The notes beneath the pieces are model-generated. The model was not told the origin of the DNA and made no database searches. It worked only from the letters and a program-made list of their open reading frames with translations. A DNA stretch of 64,000 nt from NCBI GenBank assembly GCA_021828105.1, contig JAKATG010000010.1:124001-188000 (forward strand), read 5' to 3'. This stretch comes from Taklimakanibacter sp021828105 (GTDB taxonomy: Bacteria; Pseudomonadota; Alphaproteobacteria; Rhizobiales; Aestuariivirgaceae). How positions within the stretch are numbered: the stretch's first letter is position 1; each line of letters starts with the position of its first letter. Positions 25,276 through 33,994 of the stretch are shown in pieces. A program made the translations under genes and the position numbers.

Positions 25276-25467
25276 ATGCCCCAGGTGTCCGTCACGAAAT
25301 CCGGTAATGCGACTGTGCCGCTGCACTATCGCGTGCCGGCAAGCACTCGGGAAATCATCCGCGAGTTGGCCGAGGCGGAAGGTCTGACGGCGAGCAGCTG
25401 GGTTCGACGAGCCACGATGAGGGCGGTGCAGCGTGCCCTTCATGAGAGGGAATCGTCATGGTCGTGA
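25276..25467 (+). CDS. Ribbon-helix-helix-type small protein
   Basis: A 63-residue protein of the CopG/Arc type: a beta strand (VTKSGNATVPLHYRVPA) followed by STREIIRELAEAEGLTASSW and a second helix. Such proteins bind DNA as dimers and repress their own or nearby operons. It overlaps the start of the next gene by ten bases. It is the first gene of a second plus-strand operon and a natural candidate for its regulator. Confidence 0.55.
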   Translation: MPQVSVTKSGNATVPLHYRVPASTREIIRELAEAEGLTASSWVRRATMRAVQRALHERESSWS

Positions 25468-25967
25468 AGAAGCGCCGCCGCCGAGATCTCCAGGTTCGGC
25501 CGCCTGCGCCTGGCGCCGTGCGAGGCTTGTCGCCCAAAGTCGCGGAGGCCATCAGACTCATGGCCGAGCAGGGCATGACCAGGCCGGAAGCGGCAGCGGC
25601 CGTCGGCATGAAGGACGACAGCTTGTACCGAGCGTTTCGCGCTCCGATCGTCCGCCGGCACTTTCACCAATTGATCGACCAGGTGCGCGAAGCCGCCCGT
25701 CCCAAGGCCGTCCAGGAACTCGCCAGGCTCAGCACTGAAGCCGCGAGCGAAAAAATCAGGATGGAAAGTTCAAAATACATCGACGGCGCCCACGAGAGCC
25801 GGCAGCCGCATGGTGTCACCGTCAATCTCGGCGTCGGCGTGCAGGTGCAGCCTGGCTATATCGTCGATGTCTCGCAACACCGTGAGAAGGCGCGCGAGAT
25901 CCTGCGCCAAGCCGGCAGCAAGTGTTCCGCGCTGGATGTCGACTACGAAGAAAGGGACCGAACATGA
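25458..25967 (+). CDS. Phage terminase small-subunit-like protein (TerS)
   Basis: A 169-residue protein. After a basic start (MVVKKRRRRDLQ) comes a helix-turn-helix (AEAIRLMAEQGMTRPEAAAA, then VGMKDDSLYRAFRAP), a long helical stretch (AARPKAVQELARLSTEA, KIRMESSKYIDG) and a beta-rich end with GVTVNLGVGVQVQPGYIVDV. That order matches small terminase subunits, which recognise the packaging site. No large terminase gene is present in the window, the pattern of satellites that redirect helper packaging. A plain HTH regulator remains possible. It overlaps the next gene by ATGA. Confidence 0.55.
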   Translation: MVVKKRRRRDLQVRPPAPGAVRGLSPKVAEAIRLMAEQGMTRPEAAAAVGMKDDSLYRAFRAPIVRRHFHQLIDQVREAARPKAVQELARLSTEAASEKIRMESSKYIDGAHESRQPHGVTVNLGVGVQVQPGYIVDVSQHREKAREILRQAGSKCSALDVDYEERDRT

Positions 25968-26176
25968 CGCGCCTTGAGACTGAGGAAGAAAATTGGAAGC
26001 TGCATCATCCGCGCTCAACGGAAAAGCGCCTGGCCTGGCGGCGCTATGTGAAAGACGGAAAGGCAGTCGTGGAGGGCTTTCGGTTCGGGAGTCCGCAGGA
26101 CGCTCAAGAAGCCATCCGCCTCGGCAAGGGCGAGTGGAGCTTCAATCCGCCTGAAAAAGGGGAAACCCAAATATGA
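25964..26176 (+). CDS. Small unknown element protein
   Basis: A 70-residue polar protein (MTRLETEEENWKLHHPRS), with a short beta-type segment VKDGKAVVEGFRFGS and QDAQEAIRLGKGEW. Its ATG overlaps the TerS-like stop (ATGA), and its own stop overlaps the next ATG by four bases. The family is unknown; the tight packing shows it belongs to the operon. Confidence 0.55.
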   Translation: MTRLETEEENWKLHHPRSTEKRLAWRRYVKDGKAVVEGFRFGSPQDAQEAIRLGKGEWSFNPPEKGETQI

Positions 26177-26907
26177 GCCGCCCCCATCGCGTCATCACCG
26201 ACGATCGCCCGGCCGACCAGAAAGAGATCGCGCAGGAGGCCGGGACCGCCACTGCAACGTCCGGCGAGATCGAGCCCGAGCCTGAGACCAGGTGCGCGAC
26301 GCCGGCCAAGGCGGAAGAGCGCCTCAAGGCCGCGTCGGCCGAGCTTGCACGCGTCGAGACCGCCTATGATAACCTGGCCGCCCAGCGGGACCGCCTGGAA
26401 GCCGAGCTCCTCGAGCTCGCGGCGGAGCACAAGGCCTTGGCCGCCGATGCTGTCGCCGGAAAAATTGCAGCTCGGGAACGCGTCAGCGAGTTGGTCAAGC
26501 GCCGGCTGATGATTGAGCATGAGGCCTTGCCATCACTCGCCATCGCCCTTGAAGCGGTCCTTGAGCCCATCGGGCCGGCCCGCCGTGCCCACAGCCTGGC
26601 TCAAGCCGAAGTGCACCGGCATGACATGATTGCCGCCGGTCAGGCCGTGGTGAGCGAAGATCGCAAAGTCGACTTGGCGATGGAAAAACTTAGCGCCGCG
26701 CTCGCCGCGCGCGATGCCTCGATTGAAAAATTTTCTGCGATGGCCGCAACGCCGCTCGACCACGAAGTCGCTCACCGGCTCACCACCAGCGAGGCGATCG
26801 ACTGCGCCACGGCATTTCATGGCTTGCCAGCGTCCGAGCACATTCACGAGCGCGACATGAAGCCGCTCGCCGCGATCGACGCGATGATTTTGCAACTTGA
26901 GGACTGA
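26173..26907 (+). CDS. Coiled-coil element protein
   Basis: A 244-residue protein, mostly helix. An acidic disordered start is followed by a long coiled coil (KAEERLKAASAELARVETAY, then a Leu/Glu-rich stretch to about residue 110) and a second helical part. No enzyme motif or membrane segment is seen. Phage scaffold or head-tail connector proteins can look like this, but no direct similarity is recognised. It is preceded by ATGA overlap and followed seven bases later by the next gene. Confidence 0.55.
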   Translation: MSRPHRVITDDRPADQKEIAQEAGTATATSGEIEPEPETRCATPAKAEERLKAASAELARVETAYDNLAAQRDRLEAELLELAAEHKALAADAVAGKIAARERVSELVKRRLMIEHEALPSLAIALEAVLEPIGPARRAHSLAQAEVHRHDMIAAGQAVVSEDRKVDLAMEKLSAALAARDASIEKFSAMAATPLDHEVAHRLTTSEAIDCATAFHGLPASEHIHERDMKPLAAIDAMILQLED

Positions 26908-26913
26908 TTCCAC

Positions 26914-27123
26914 ATGGCACGTGAAGCGGAGATAGCGAAAGCCGGCGGCGAGGTTGAAGCCGATCGAAGGATCACAAACGTTGAACTTTGCCTCCAAAGG
27001 CGAATCGGCAAGGCGATGGCTGAGGACGTTATGGCCGAAATTTCGTCGGCCCGCGCCCTGACGGCCCTGGAAGCGCTCGTGAGGCAAACACACAAACACT
27101 ACGTTAAAAATGGAGGGGCATGA
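26914..27123 (+). CDS. Small helical protein, copy 1 of a three-gene family
   Basis: A 69-residue protein with the pattern RRITNVELCLQRRIGKAMAE followed by MAEISSARALTALEALV. The next two genes repeat this plan (N-L or N-V, a hydrophobic helix, then an M-A-D/E-I or M-G-D-M turn and A-L/I-E-A/T-L). The three are thus probably tandem paralogues. Function unknown; DNA- or protein-binding helices are possible. Confidence 0.5.
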   Translation: MAREAEIAKAGGEVEADRRITNVELCLQRRIGKAMAEDVMAEISSARALTALEALVRQTHKHYVKNGGA

Positions 27124-27124
27124 C

Positions 27125-27364
27125 ATGCAGCCCGACACGCGTCGCGCAAATCTTGAGGTTCGGATTGCCCGGCTGATCACTCCCGGCTATGCCCGCGACC
27201 TCATGGCCGACATTGAGTCCACAGCCGGGCTCGCCGCAATCGAAGCCTTACTCGATCCCACAGCTCAGCAGGTGCGCCAATATAGCCCGCCGGCGGCGAC
27301 CGGGAGCGACTGGGATCGGTTGAGCCCGCTCGCAAAGCTCCACCGCGCTCATGGCGGAAAGTGA
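27125..27364 (+). CDS. Small helical protein, copy 2 of a three-gene family
   Basis: A 79-residue protein. RRANLEVRIARLITPGYARD followed by LMADIESTAGLAAIEALL aligns with both neighbours. The tail has DWDRLSPLAKLHRAHGGK, which is shared in part with copy 3 (NWASLSAMDKLDQAHRR). ATG 27125 is preferred over an upstream frame start at 27110 that would overlap copy 1. It overlaps copy 3 by 14 bases. Confidence 0.5.
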   Translation: MQPDTRRANLEVRIARLITPGYARDLMADIESTAGLAAIEALLDPTAQQVRQYSPPAATGSDWDRLSPLAKLHRAHGGK

Positions 27365-27662
27365 CGCCGTGGACGCTATCACGCCATGGGACGATGCAGA
27401 CATCGAGCGCCGCCGCCGCGAGAACCTCAAGGCGGTGATCGTCGGTATGATCGGCGTGGATCTAACCACGATTCTCATGGGCGACATGAAGCTGCCTGGG
27501 CAGTTCGAGGCTCTCGAAACTCTCGTACGATTCAAGGCGTGGTCGGCGCAGCCGGGCCCACCGAAATCATCCAATTGGGCATCCTTGTCCGCCATGGACA
27601 AGCTCGACCAGGCGCATCGGCGCCAGGCGATGCACGATGCCAAGCTCAGAGGGAAAGCATAG
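27351..27662 (+). CDS. Small helical protein, copy 3 of a three-gene family
   Basis: A 103-residue protein, longest of the three copies. RRRENLKAVIVGMIGVDLTT then LMGDMKLPGQFEALETLV corresponds to the core of copies 1 and 2. The C-terminal extension NWASLSAMDKLDQAHRRQAM is shared with copy 2. All three sit directly before the virion-internal-like genes, which suggests a structural or assembly role, though nothing in the sequence proves this. Confidence 0.5.
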   Translation: MAESDAVDAITPWDDADIERRRRENLKAVIVGMIGVDLTTILMGDMKLPGQFEALETLVRFKAWSAQPGPPKSSNWASLSAMDKLDQAHRRQAMHDAKLRGKA

Positions 27663-27682
27663 CTGATGGAGGTAACGTCCCG

Positions 27683-28123
27683 ATGGAACCGGTAACGATG
27701 GCAGCCGCGGCGACGGCCGCGATCGGCGTGGCCTCGGCGGGTGTCGAGACGGCGGGGGCTCTTGCCGGCGACGCCAAGGATAAGGCGGCCGCTGAGGCGC
27801 GTGCCCGCATGGCGAAGATCAATTCCGACGAAAGCGAGACGATCGCGCTTGCGGATTTTAAGCGCCAGTTGAGCAACATCAAGGCGATCCGCGCCAGCGC
27901 GGGCGGCCTGATCGACACACCGACGATGAACGCGATCATCGACGCTGAGCGCGCCACGTCGGACGAAAACCGGCGCCGCGTGCGCACCGGTTACAAGATG
28001 GAGGAGCTGCAGGCAAAATCGGATGCGAAGATGATCAGCGACATGGCCTTTTTCCGCATTGCCGGCGGCGCGCTCAAGGGTGCCAAGTCGATCGTCGGCT
28101 CGGGCGTATTGGACCAAAAATAA
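27683..28123 (+). CDS. Internal virion / ejection-like protein (T7 gp14 type)
   Basis: A 146-residue protein starting MEPVTMAAAATAAIGVASAG, an Ala/Gly-rich membrane-active-looking N-terminus. The middle has a polar helix (RMAKINSDESETIALADFKR), then IRASAGGLIDTPTMNAIIDA and RVRTGYKMEELQAKSDAKM. This order (small-residue start, coiled coil, A-S-G-x-D-x-x-x-G-T/S-P-like turn, regularly spaced polar helix) matches podovirus internal virion proteins that leave the particle to build the DNA-ejection channel. GGAGG lies 10 bases before the ATG. The call rests on pattern, not on an alignment. Confidence 0.5.
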   Translation: MEPVTMAAAATAAIGVASAGVETAGALAGDAKDKAAAEARARMAKINSDESETIALADFKRQLSNIKAIRASAGGLIDTPTMNAIIDAERATSDENRRRVRTGYKMEELQAKSDAKMISDMAFFRIAGGALKGAKSIVGSGVLDQK

Positions 28124-28133
28124 GGGGAGCCGC

Positions 28134-28652
28134 ATGGTAGATCTTCCCCGCACGCGGGTTTCTGAACTCGACAAAAGGCTGGCGACATACGAACCGGCCA
28201 CCGTGAAGGCCGCGCAGCATTATGCCGAGATCGTCAACATGAGGTCGATCCTTCGACAGTCAATCCCGGCGATGCGTGATGCGATCATTAGGATTATCAG
28301 AGAGAAAAATCCGGAACGGGACGATGCCACCCTAGTGGAGTTCGTCGAGGTGTCGCTCAAAGCCGGGATCGCCAATGCCGCCGAGCTCTACGAGAAGTTC
28401 ACGATCGTCACGATGCTCGATATCTTTACGGCCGAGGAGATCATCGCTGTCGACAAATTCTATTCCTCGGACGTCGGCCGCAGCATGCTGAAGAAGATGC
28501 CGCAGGTAACGGCGCGGATGATACCTCAGATGTTTGAGGTCATGCAGAGGCAGATCGTTCCCCTGGTGCTCGAGGAAGCGCAGAAGGCACTGAAGGCGAA
28601 CTCCAGCCCCGGCCGCGCGGTCACCGACGGAGCACAGCCACAATACCATTGA
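28134..28652 (+). CDS. DUF2059-like protein without signal peptide
   Basis: A 172-residue helical protein. The segment YEKFTIVTMLDIFTAEEIIA followed by FYSSDVGRSMLKKMPQV has the typical DUF2059 layout (E-x-F-T-x2-E-L, F-Y-x-S-P-x-G, K-M-P). Most DUF2059 proteins are periplasmic with a signal peptide; this one has none, which fits a role inside a particle or in the cytoplasm. GGGGAG stands six bases before the ATG. It overlaps the following 825-residue gene by four bases. Confidence 0.55.
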   Translation: MVDLPRTRVSELDKRLATYEPATVKAAQHYAEIVNMRSILRQSIPAMRDAIIRIIREKNPERDDATLVEFVEVSLKAGIANAAELYEKFTIVTMLDIFTAEEIIAVDKFYSSDVGRSMLKKMPQVTARMIPQMFEVMQRQIVPLVLEEAQKALKANSSPGRAVTDGAQPQYH

Positions 28653-31126
28653 GCTGGCTAAAAAAGAGGAGTCAGGCTGTGAGCCTCATACGGAATTGCC
28701 TCAACAAGCTGGTGCGCTCGGGCCAGATTACCCGCAACGCTGCCAATTCCGCGGTGGCCCTCTATGAGGGAATGCAGGGCCGCATGGTCACGACGATGCC
28801 GCCCGCCTCGGCCGATGCCGCCGCCGCCTTGGAGGCGGCCAAGGTGATGGCGGAAGCGGCCAAGCGGAAAAAGCTCACCGTCGCCAAGAACGCGATCGCC
28901 TTTGCCGACGTCGAAGCTTACGTTCTGAACCATCCGCATTCCCGCATTGCCGGCGTGATGGGCGTGCTCACCCGCGACATCAGGGACGCCGGCCGGCTCA
29001 ACGTCGAAAGCCATCGCGTCGCCGTCGAGGATTGGCTGCTCGCCAAAGCCAACACCCTCATCGAGAATTACCGCTCCAAGCTCGGCGGCCTGCGGCATGA
29101 CTTCGTGGGGCCGCGCAATGTCATCAAGGAGCTGCGCGGCGTCGATACCGGCGATCAGGCGGCCAAGGAAGCCGCTGCAGCGTGGCGCGGCACAGTCGAG
29201 GCCGGCGTCAAGCGCGCCGAACAGGCGGGAATCTTCTTCCGCTCGATCGCCGAAAAGGACCAATGGCTCAATCCGCAGTTTTGGGAATCGGCGCGCGTGC
29301 GCTCCTTCGGGCTGCAGGAATTTGAGAAAGACATTTTCGAGGCGTGGCGTTCGGGCGGGCTCGAGATCGTGAACAAGGAGACCGGCGAGCTGGCAACGGA
29401 TCTTGAAGTGCCTGAGATCGTGCGAATGGCGCATCAGCACATCGTCGTCAACGACAACACGGCCGCGCACGGTTCGGCCTTCAACTCTGTCATGCGCACC
29501 TTCCGATTCAAAAACGCCGACACCTGGCTCAAGCTCATGGATAAGTACGGCGTCGGCGAAGGCGGCATCTATGGAATGCTGATCAGCCACGTCCGCGGCA
29601 TGGCGAACGAAATCTCCCTCGCCGAAGTGCTCGGGCCGTCCTACCAGACCAATTTCAAGCGGCTGCTCGATCTGGCGAGATATGACGACAAGGGCGGCGG
29701 CAGGCCGGACGGCCGTTTCAGCCCGTCGAAGTACAATCCCGTGCGCCTGGTCGAATCCGTCGCGGCAGCCGAACGCACCTTCAAGTGGCTGACGGGCGAG
29801 ATCAATAGCGTGCAGGGTGAAACGATGGCCGGCGTCTTTGGCGCGGTGCGCAACATCGCGACGGCGGCGAATCTCGGATCCGCCGTCATCACGGCTGTTC
29901 CAGGCGACTCGGTGACGGCCGTCCTGGCTTCCGGTCATAGCGGCATATCGGCCGTTGGCGTGATGCAGCGCGCGATTGAAGGGATCGCGGGTGAAGGCCC
30001 TGAGATGCGGGCGCTCGCGGCCAGGCTCAACGTCACAGCGCACGCGGTCATCGACGGGATGCACTCCTCGCGTCGCTTCGGCGATCAGCTTGAAGTGGGC
30101 GAACGCTTTGGGCAAATCGCCTCTTTCGTGATCCGCGCGCAGGGCCTCAATTTCTGGACGACGAATCTCAAGCGGGCGTTCTCGATGGAGTTCATGGCGC
30201 ACCTGGCCGAAAATTCCGGCAAGGGCTTCGATGATCTTGAGCCTGCCTTCCGGGGCTTCCTTGAGCGCTACGCATTCACGGCCGACGAATGGGATCTGGT
30301 CAGAGCGACGCCGGCATTGGAAGTCGAAGGCGCGCGGTTCTTCGATGCGGAAGGCATGGCGGATCCGGCTCTACGCAATCGGCTCATGTCGGCCATCATC
30401 GACGAGCGGCAATTCGCGGTGCTCGAATCGGGCGCCAGGGTGCGCCAGCTCACGACGGGCGGGTTGCATCGCGGCACGTTCATGGGCGAGATGGCGCGCT
30501 CGGCCGGCATGTACAAGTCGTTTGCGATCTCCATCCTGCTGACCCATGTGATGCGCCACATGACGGCGCCGGGCTCCTTCCTCAAGCGCGGCACAAATCT
30601 GTCGTTCAAGTTCCTGCTGCCGATGACGATTGCCGGCGGCGTGTCGCTGCAGGCCAAGCAGATTCTCAGCGGCAAGGATCCGCGTGACATGAGTGATCCG
30701 GGCTTCTGGCTCGATGCTTTCGTCACTGGTGGCGCCGCCGGCATCTACGGGGACTTGCTCAAGACAGCCATAGGCGGCGGGCCGCAAGAGCAACTCAGCA
30801 CGCTTCTCGCTGGTCCTCCTGGACAGATTGTCGGCGCGACCGGCGATCTCACCTTTGACCAGGCGCGCAAATTCCTGACGGGCGAGGGCACCGACTTCGG
30901 CAAGACGATGGCCAGGCACATGCGCCGCTGGCTGCCGGGCTCTAACCTCTGGTACGCGCGCCTGGCGCTCGACCGCTTCGTGTTCGATGAGATCCAGGAA
31001 TGGATAGATCCCAATTACAAGGCATCGTTCCGCCGGCAAGAGGAGCGGCTGCGCCGCAACACCGGACAAAAATTTTGGTGGCGCCCGGGCCACAAAGCAC
31101 CAAGCCGCGCGCCTGATCTTCTATGA
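28649..31126 (+). CDS. Large phage internal-protein-like gene
   Basis: An 825-residue protein, mainly helical, with no signal. Segments such as HGSAFNSVMRTFRFKNADTW and LKLMDKYGVG, then MLISHVRGMANEISLAEVLG and GPSYQTNFKRLL, follow an arrangement I associate with large virion-internal proteins of podovirus-like phages. A more hydrophobic stretch lies at about 600-690. No lytic transglycosylase Glu motif is clear. With the gp14-like gene two genes upstream it could form an ejection apparatus. It closes the plus-strand operon; the next genes face the other way. Confidence 0.55.
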   Translation: MSWLKKRSQAVSLIRNCLNKLVRSGQITRNAANSAVALYEGMQGRMVTTMPPASADAAAALEAAKVMAEAAKRKKLTVAKNAIAFADVEAYVLNHPHSRIAGVMGVLTRDIRDAGRLNVESHRVAVEDWLLAKANTLIENYRSKLGGLRHDFVGPRNVIKELRGVDTGDQAAKEAAAAWRGTVEAGVKRAEQAGIFFRSIAEKDQWLNPQFWESARVRSFGLQEFEKDIFEAWRSGGLEIVNKETGELATDLEVPEIVRMAHQHIVVNDNTAAHGSAFNSVMRTFRFKNADTWLKLMDKYGVGEGGIYGMLISHVRGMANEISLAEVLGPSYQTNFKRLLDLARYDDKGGGRPDGRFSPSKYNPVRLVESVAAAERTFKWLTGEINSVQGETMAGVFGAVRNIATAANLGSAVITAVPGDSVTAVLASGHSGISAVGVMQRAIEGIAGEGPEMRALAARLNVTAHAVIDGMHSSRRFGDQLEVGERFGQIASFVIRAQGLNFWTTNLKRAFSMEFMAHLAENSGKGFDDLEPAFRGFLERYAFTADEWDLVRATPALEVEGARFFDAEGMADPALRNRLMSAIIDERQFAVLESGARVRQLTTGGLHRGTFMGEMARSAGMYKSFAISILLTHVMRHMTAPGSFLKRGTNLSFKFLLPMTIAGGVSLQAKQILSGKDPRDMSDPGFWLDAFVTGGAAGIYGDLLKTAIGGGPQEQLSTLLAGPPGQIVGATGDLTFDQARKFLTGEGTDFGKTMARHMRRWLPGSNLWYARLALDRFVFDEIQEWIDPNYKASFRRQEERLRRNTGQKFWWRPGHKAPSRAPDLL

Positions 31127-31162
31127 ATGGATGACCCCGGCAAGGGAAGCTTCCGCCAGCCC

Positions 31163-31444
31163 TTAGAGCAGGCCTTTAGGAACGATCTTGAGGTAGCTGA
31201 CTATCATCGTCGTTTCGTCGCTCAACACGCCTTTCGCGGTGTCAGCGATGGCATCCAGAACGCTTTCCCTAAAGCCCGTGGAATTCGGATCCGTATCGAA
31301 ATCCACCTCGACGACCAGCGTCTTGACCCTCAAGGGCGATCCGTCATCATCGTAATCAAGTGACCACTCGAACCAAGTGCGCGACACCCCATCGATTCTC
31401 TGGAGATGCTGTCGGACAATCGCAATGTCGGGTCGCTTCTTCAT
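31163..31444 (-). CDS. Small unknown protein
   Basis: A 93-residue soluble protein with beta-type pattern (SRTWFEWSLDYDDDGSPLRV, KTLVVEVDFDTDPN, DETTMIVSYLKIVPK). It has no Cys or membrane segment. The family is not recognised. It follows the 217-residue membrane protein gene by nine bases on the minus strand, so the two are probably one transcript. Confidence 0.5.
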   Translation of the reverse strand: MKKRPDIAIVRQHLQRIDGVSRTWFEWSLDYDDDGSPLRVKTLVVEVDFDTDPNSTGFRESVLDAIADTAKGVLSDETTMIVSYLKIVPKGLL

Positions 31445-31453
31445 TCAGGGCAC

Positions 31454-32107
31454 CTACGGTTTCGGCGGCGGCTTCGCGGCTACGTGAAAAACAAGGTCAG
31501 CGTCCTTTTGTTGGCCGTCTATCGCAATGCCAAGGCGGTGAAAGGGATCAGCTATCCTGTGGACTTCGTCCGCGCGACCGTAGACGCGCAGTCCAGGTAT
31601 GGGGTCGTCGCTGAACACGATCGCAGTCTTTTTTTCGTAGGAGATCCCAGCTTGCTGAAACACTTCACCAATGTCGGCGGCGAACCGAGTTGCCTCTGGG
31701 TCGGCGTTGTTAACCTGCAATGTCACGGGAAAAGTGATTCCAGTTAATTCATCAACCAGCTTTTTCATCTGATCGGCGGTGAGTCGTCGCCAAGCGAGGA
31801 GCTGTCTCAACCGCTCCTGTTCGAGCTTTGCAGCTTCAGCCTCCTTTTGCAGCTCAGCGGTCCGTTCGTTTGCTCGCGCGGTCTCCCTTTCCAACGTCGC
31901 GGTGCGCCATTCGGAATGCCGGCCCAGGACGCCACCAGACCAAAACTGGATAAAGGTGAACGCTACCGTTGCGATTGCGGTGATCGCTGCGATGATGCCA
32001 AAAGCGATCAAACCCCACCACGACCACGAGCTCCAGCGTGTCGCAGCGTCGAGCAGTTCGGGTGTTACGGGTGCCGGATCCACGTCACGTTCCTTTGCCG
32101 ATACCAT
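31454..32107 (-). CDS. Single-span membrane protein with coiled coil and periplasmic domain
   Basis: A 217-residue protein. A membrane segment (WWGLIAFGIIAAITAIATVA, about 30-55) is followed by a coiled coil rich in Glu, Ala and Arg (about 65-105) and a soluble domain (from about 115) with FPVTLQVNNADPEATRFAAD and an alternating alpha/beta pattern. Similar small membrane proteins often appear as cargo in integrative elements, where I know of no function. It may act in surface exclusion or defence; this is inference only. Confidence 0.55.
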   Translation of the reverse strand: MVSAKERDVDPAPVTPELLDAATRWSSWSWWGLIAFGIIAAITAIATVAFTFIQFWSGGVLGRHSEWRTATLERETARANERTAELQKEAEAAKLEQERLRQLLAWRRLTADQMKKLVDELTGITFPVTLQVNNADPEATRFAADIGEVFQQAGISYEKKTAIVFSDDPIPGLRVYGRADEVHRIADPFHRLGIAIDGQQKDADLVFHVAAKPPPKP

Positions 32108-32343
32108 GAGCTATCGACCTCTCTCTGGCGGCCAGACTCTTCGCCCCTCCCGCCTAAGCTCCTGAATTGGTTCCATTAAGTGGAACCTCCTCCTGTGCTT
32201 GCTGAATTCGGCGATCTTTAGGGCAGTTTCGAGCAAATATCACTCAGTAACGAATTGCCACGTGTTATCAACAGCTTGTGGATAGGCCGCCTTAATTCGC
32301 TCACGATACAAAACTAGAACATGGTAGATTACCCTGAGGAAAG

Positions 32344-33501
32344 GTGATTCGTGCCATGTCAATTTCCTTAACTGCCCAAGACCAGGAGCTTCTTGCTCGT
32401 CGCTTCAGTATTGCCGATCCAAAATCCCTTTCGGATCTGGCTGACGAGGTGCCCGCCGATTTCGCGAAAGCAAAGCTTGAATTCGAATATGACATCCGCC
32501 CAGGCGGGCCAATCACCGACTGGTCCAAATTTGTGGTGTGTGCCCACTGCGGCACGCGTCATGGCAGAGGGTTCGTGATGAAGGCGCCAAGTGGCGCCAG
32601 ATTTTTGACCGGTAAGGACTGCGGAGCGAAGATCTACCGACTCGACTTCCACGACATCGAGCAGGAGTTCGAGCACGGGAAGGCCCGACAATATGACCTT
32701 CATCGCGTGATCACATGTCTCCCACTTCTAAAGCCGGTTGGCGCTGCTCTCCAAGCCCTAGCCCAAGATATTCGCTTTCAAGAGCTGGAGGAGGTGCAGC
32801 GGCGATTCAGGTTCTGGATGACTGAGCTCTATCAGCATCTCAGGGCGGCCGCCGATCGCCCAGATCACCAGTTAGTTGTGTTCGAAGTGATCCCGGATGA
32901 ACAGGGCATGCGTGAACGGGCGGCGCGCAACAAGGAGATCAGGGAAGAAAGAGCAAAGATGACAGTGACGGAGCGAAAACGCCGCTGGCAAGCAGGGCAA
33001 CTTCGCAAGATAGAGGACGAGTCGAAACCTATGACCAAGCGGCAGGAGAAGACGATCATGATCCTGCGTGGCCACAATTTTTTGAAGAAATCCGTCGAAG
33101 ACATTGCCAAGCTTCTCGAAGGGCGCGGCCGACTTGCCGGCTTGATGTACGGATCACTCGCCGGGCACTCGTCGCACCAACTGGACAATGCGAAGCTGGC
33201 GGAGGCCTGTCGGAAGATTCAGGAATTCGTCGAAGGGATCGACAAAATTGAACAGGATTTGCGCGATGTTCTGGTGTTCTTTGATTCCGCGCATCTTAAG
33301 GGGATAGCCGACTACGCCAGCAACACTCACGGCTGCAAAGGCAGCTATAGCGCCATGGAAGGCGGCCTGATCTTCAACCCTCGCGGTGGAGATGATCCCG
33401 CGGTTGTTGGCATACCCAAGAAGTTCGAACTTCCGAGCTTCGACTGTGTCGAGCCCCTCAGGCGCGCGCTCAGCATATCCCTTATATCGAAGGCCGCTTG
33501 A
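32344..33501 (+). CDS. Unknown protein with N-terminal zinc-binding-like motif
   Basis: A 385-residue protein (381 if ATG 32356 is used). The N-terminal part holds CAHCGTRHGRGFV and, 15 residues later, KDCGAKIYRLDF, a plausible C-x2-C/H/C metal site like those seen in proteins that handle nucleic acids. A basic helical middle (RERAARNKEIREERAKMTVT and KRRWQAGQLRKIEDE) and a helical end follow. The family is not recognised. AGGA ends three bases before GTG 32344 and is 15 bases before the ATG, so the start is uncertain. The 240 bp in front are AT-rich and likely hold its promoter. Confidence 0.55.
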   Translation: MIRAMSISLTAQDQELLARRFSIADPKSLSDLADEVPADFAKAKLEFEYDIRPGGPITDWSKFVVCAHCGTRHGRGFVMKAPSGARFLTGKDCGAKIYRLDFHDIEQEFEHGKARQYDLHRVITCLPLLKPVGAALQALAQDIRFQELEEVQRRFRFWMTELYQHLRAAADRPDHQLVVFEVIPDEQGMRERAARNKEIREERAKMTVTERKRRWQAGQLRKIEDESKPMTKRQEKTIMILRGHNFLKKSVEDIAKLLEGRGRLAGLMYGSLAGHSSHQLDNAKLAEACRKIQEFVEGIDKIEQDLRDVLVFFDSAHLKGIADYASNTHGCKGSYSAMEGGLIFNPRGGDDPAVVGIPKKFELPSFDCVEPLRRALSISLISKAA

Positions 33502-33520
33502 CCTGTTGCGTTCTGGGGAC

Positions 33521-33994
33521 TCAGCGCTTTTCCCGGACCATCGAAAATGCGAGGTAGGGAGCCATCAACTGCACCAACCTTGCATCGAATTCGGTGAACT
33601 TAGTGAGAAGCGATTGATTTTGGTCGGCAGCCTTCTGCCTGGCTGCTCCGCCTCGGCCGCCCTCGATCTGGCGATGTGTCGCGAGCAATGCGGCTGCGGT
33701 GTCATTGATCTCCTTCAGGCATGAAACCACCTCGGGGCCAAAGAGGAACTGCGCTCGATCGCGGGCGCGCAAGAAGGGGCTGAAGTGCTCGTTTTCTGGA
33801 TACCCTTGCCGCATAACGTTGCCGATGAAGGTCACAGCCTCGACATAAACGTCGAAGCGTCGGTCAAAAAGGTTGAGGCGAAGCGCGTTGCTGGCAGTTC
33901 GCCACTGTCGGTACGCGATGAGCGCGCCAACGATCGCCAAGGCGGGGATGGAGAAGGCCTGGACGTATTGCACCCAGAGCGGAAGCGCGTTCAT
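33521..33994 (-). CDS. Small membrane-anchored protein
   Basis: A 157-residue protein with one N-terminal membrane segment (VQAFSIPALAIVGALIAYRQ, about 10-29), a basic linker (QWRTASNALRLNLFDRRFDV) and a helical soluble part. The pattern W-R-T-A-x-N-x-L-R-L-x-L-F-D-R-R-F is widespread in small bacterial membrane proteins of unknown role. Its start overlaps the stop of the ribbon-helix-helix gene by four bases, so the two are coupled. Confidence 0.55.
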   Translation of the reverse strand: MNALPLWVQYVQAFSIPALAIVGALIAYRQWRTASNALRLNLFDRRFDVYVEAVTFIGNVMRQGYPENEHFSPFLRARDRAQFLFGPEVVSCLKEINDTAAALLATHRQIEGGRGGAARQKAADQNQSLLTKFTEFDARLVQLMAPYLAFSMVREKR

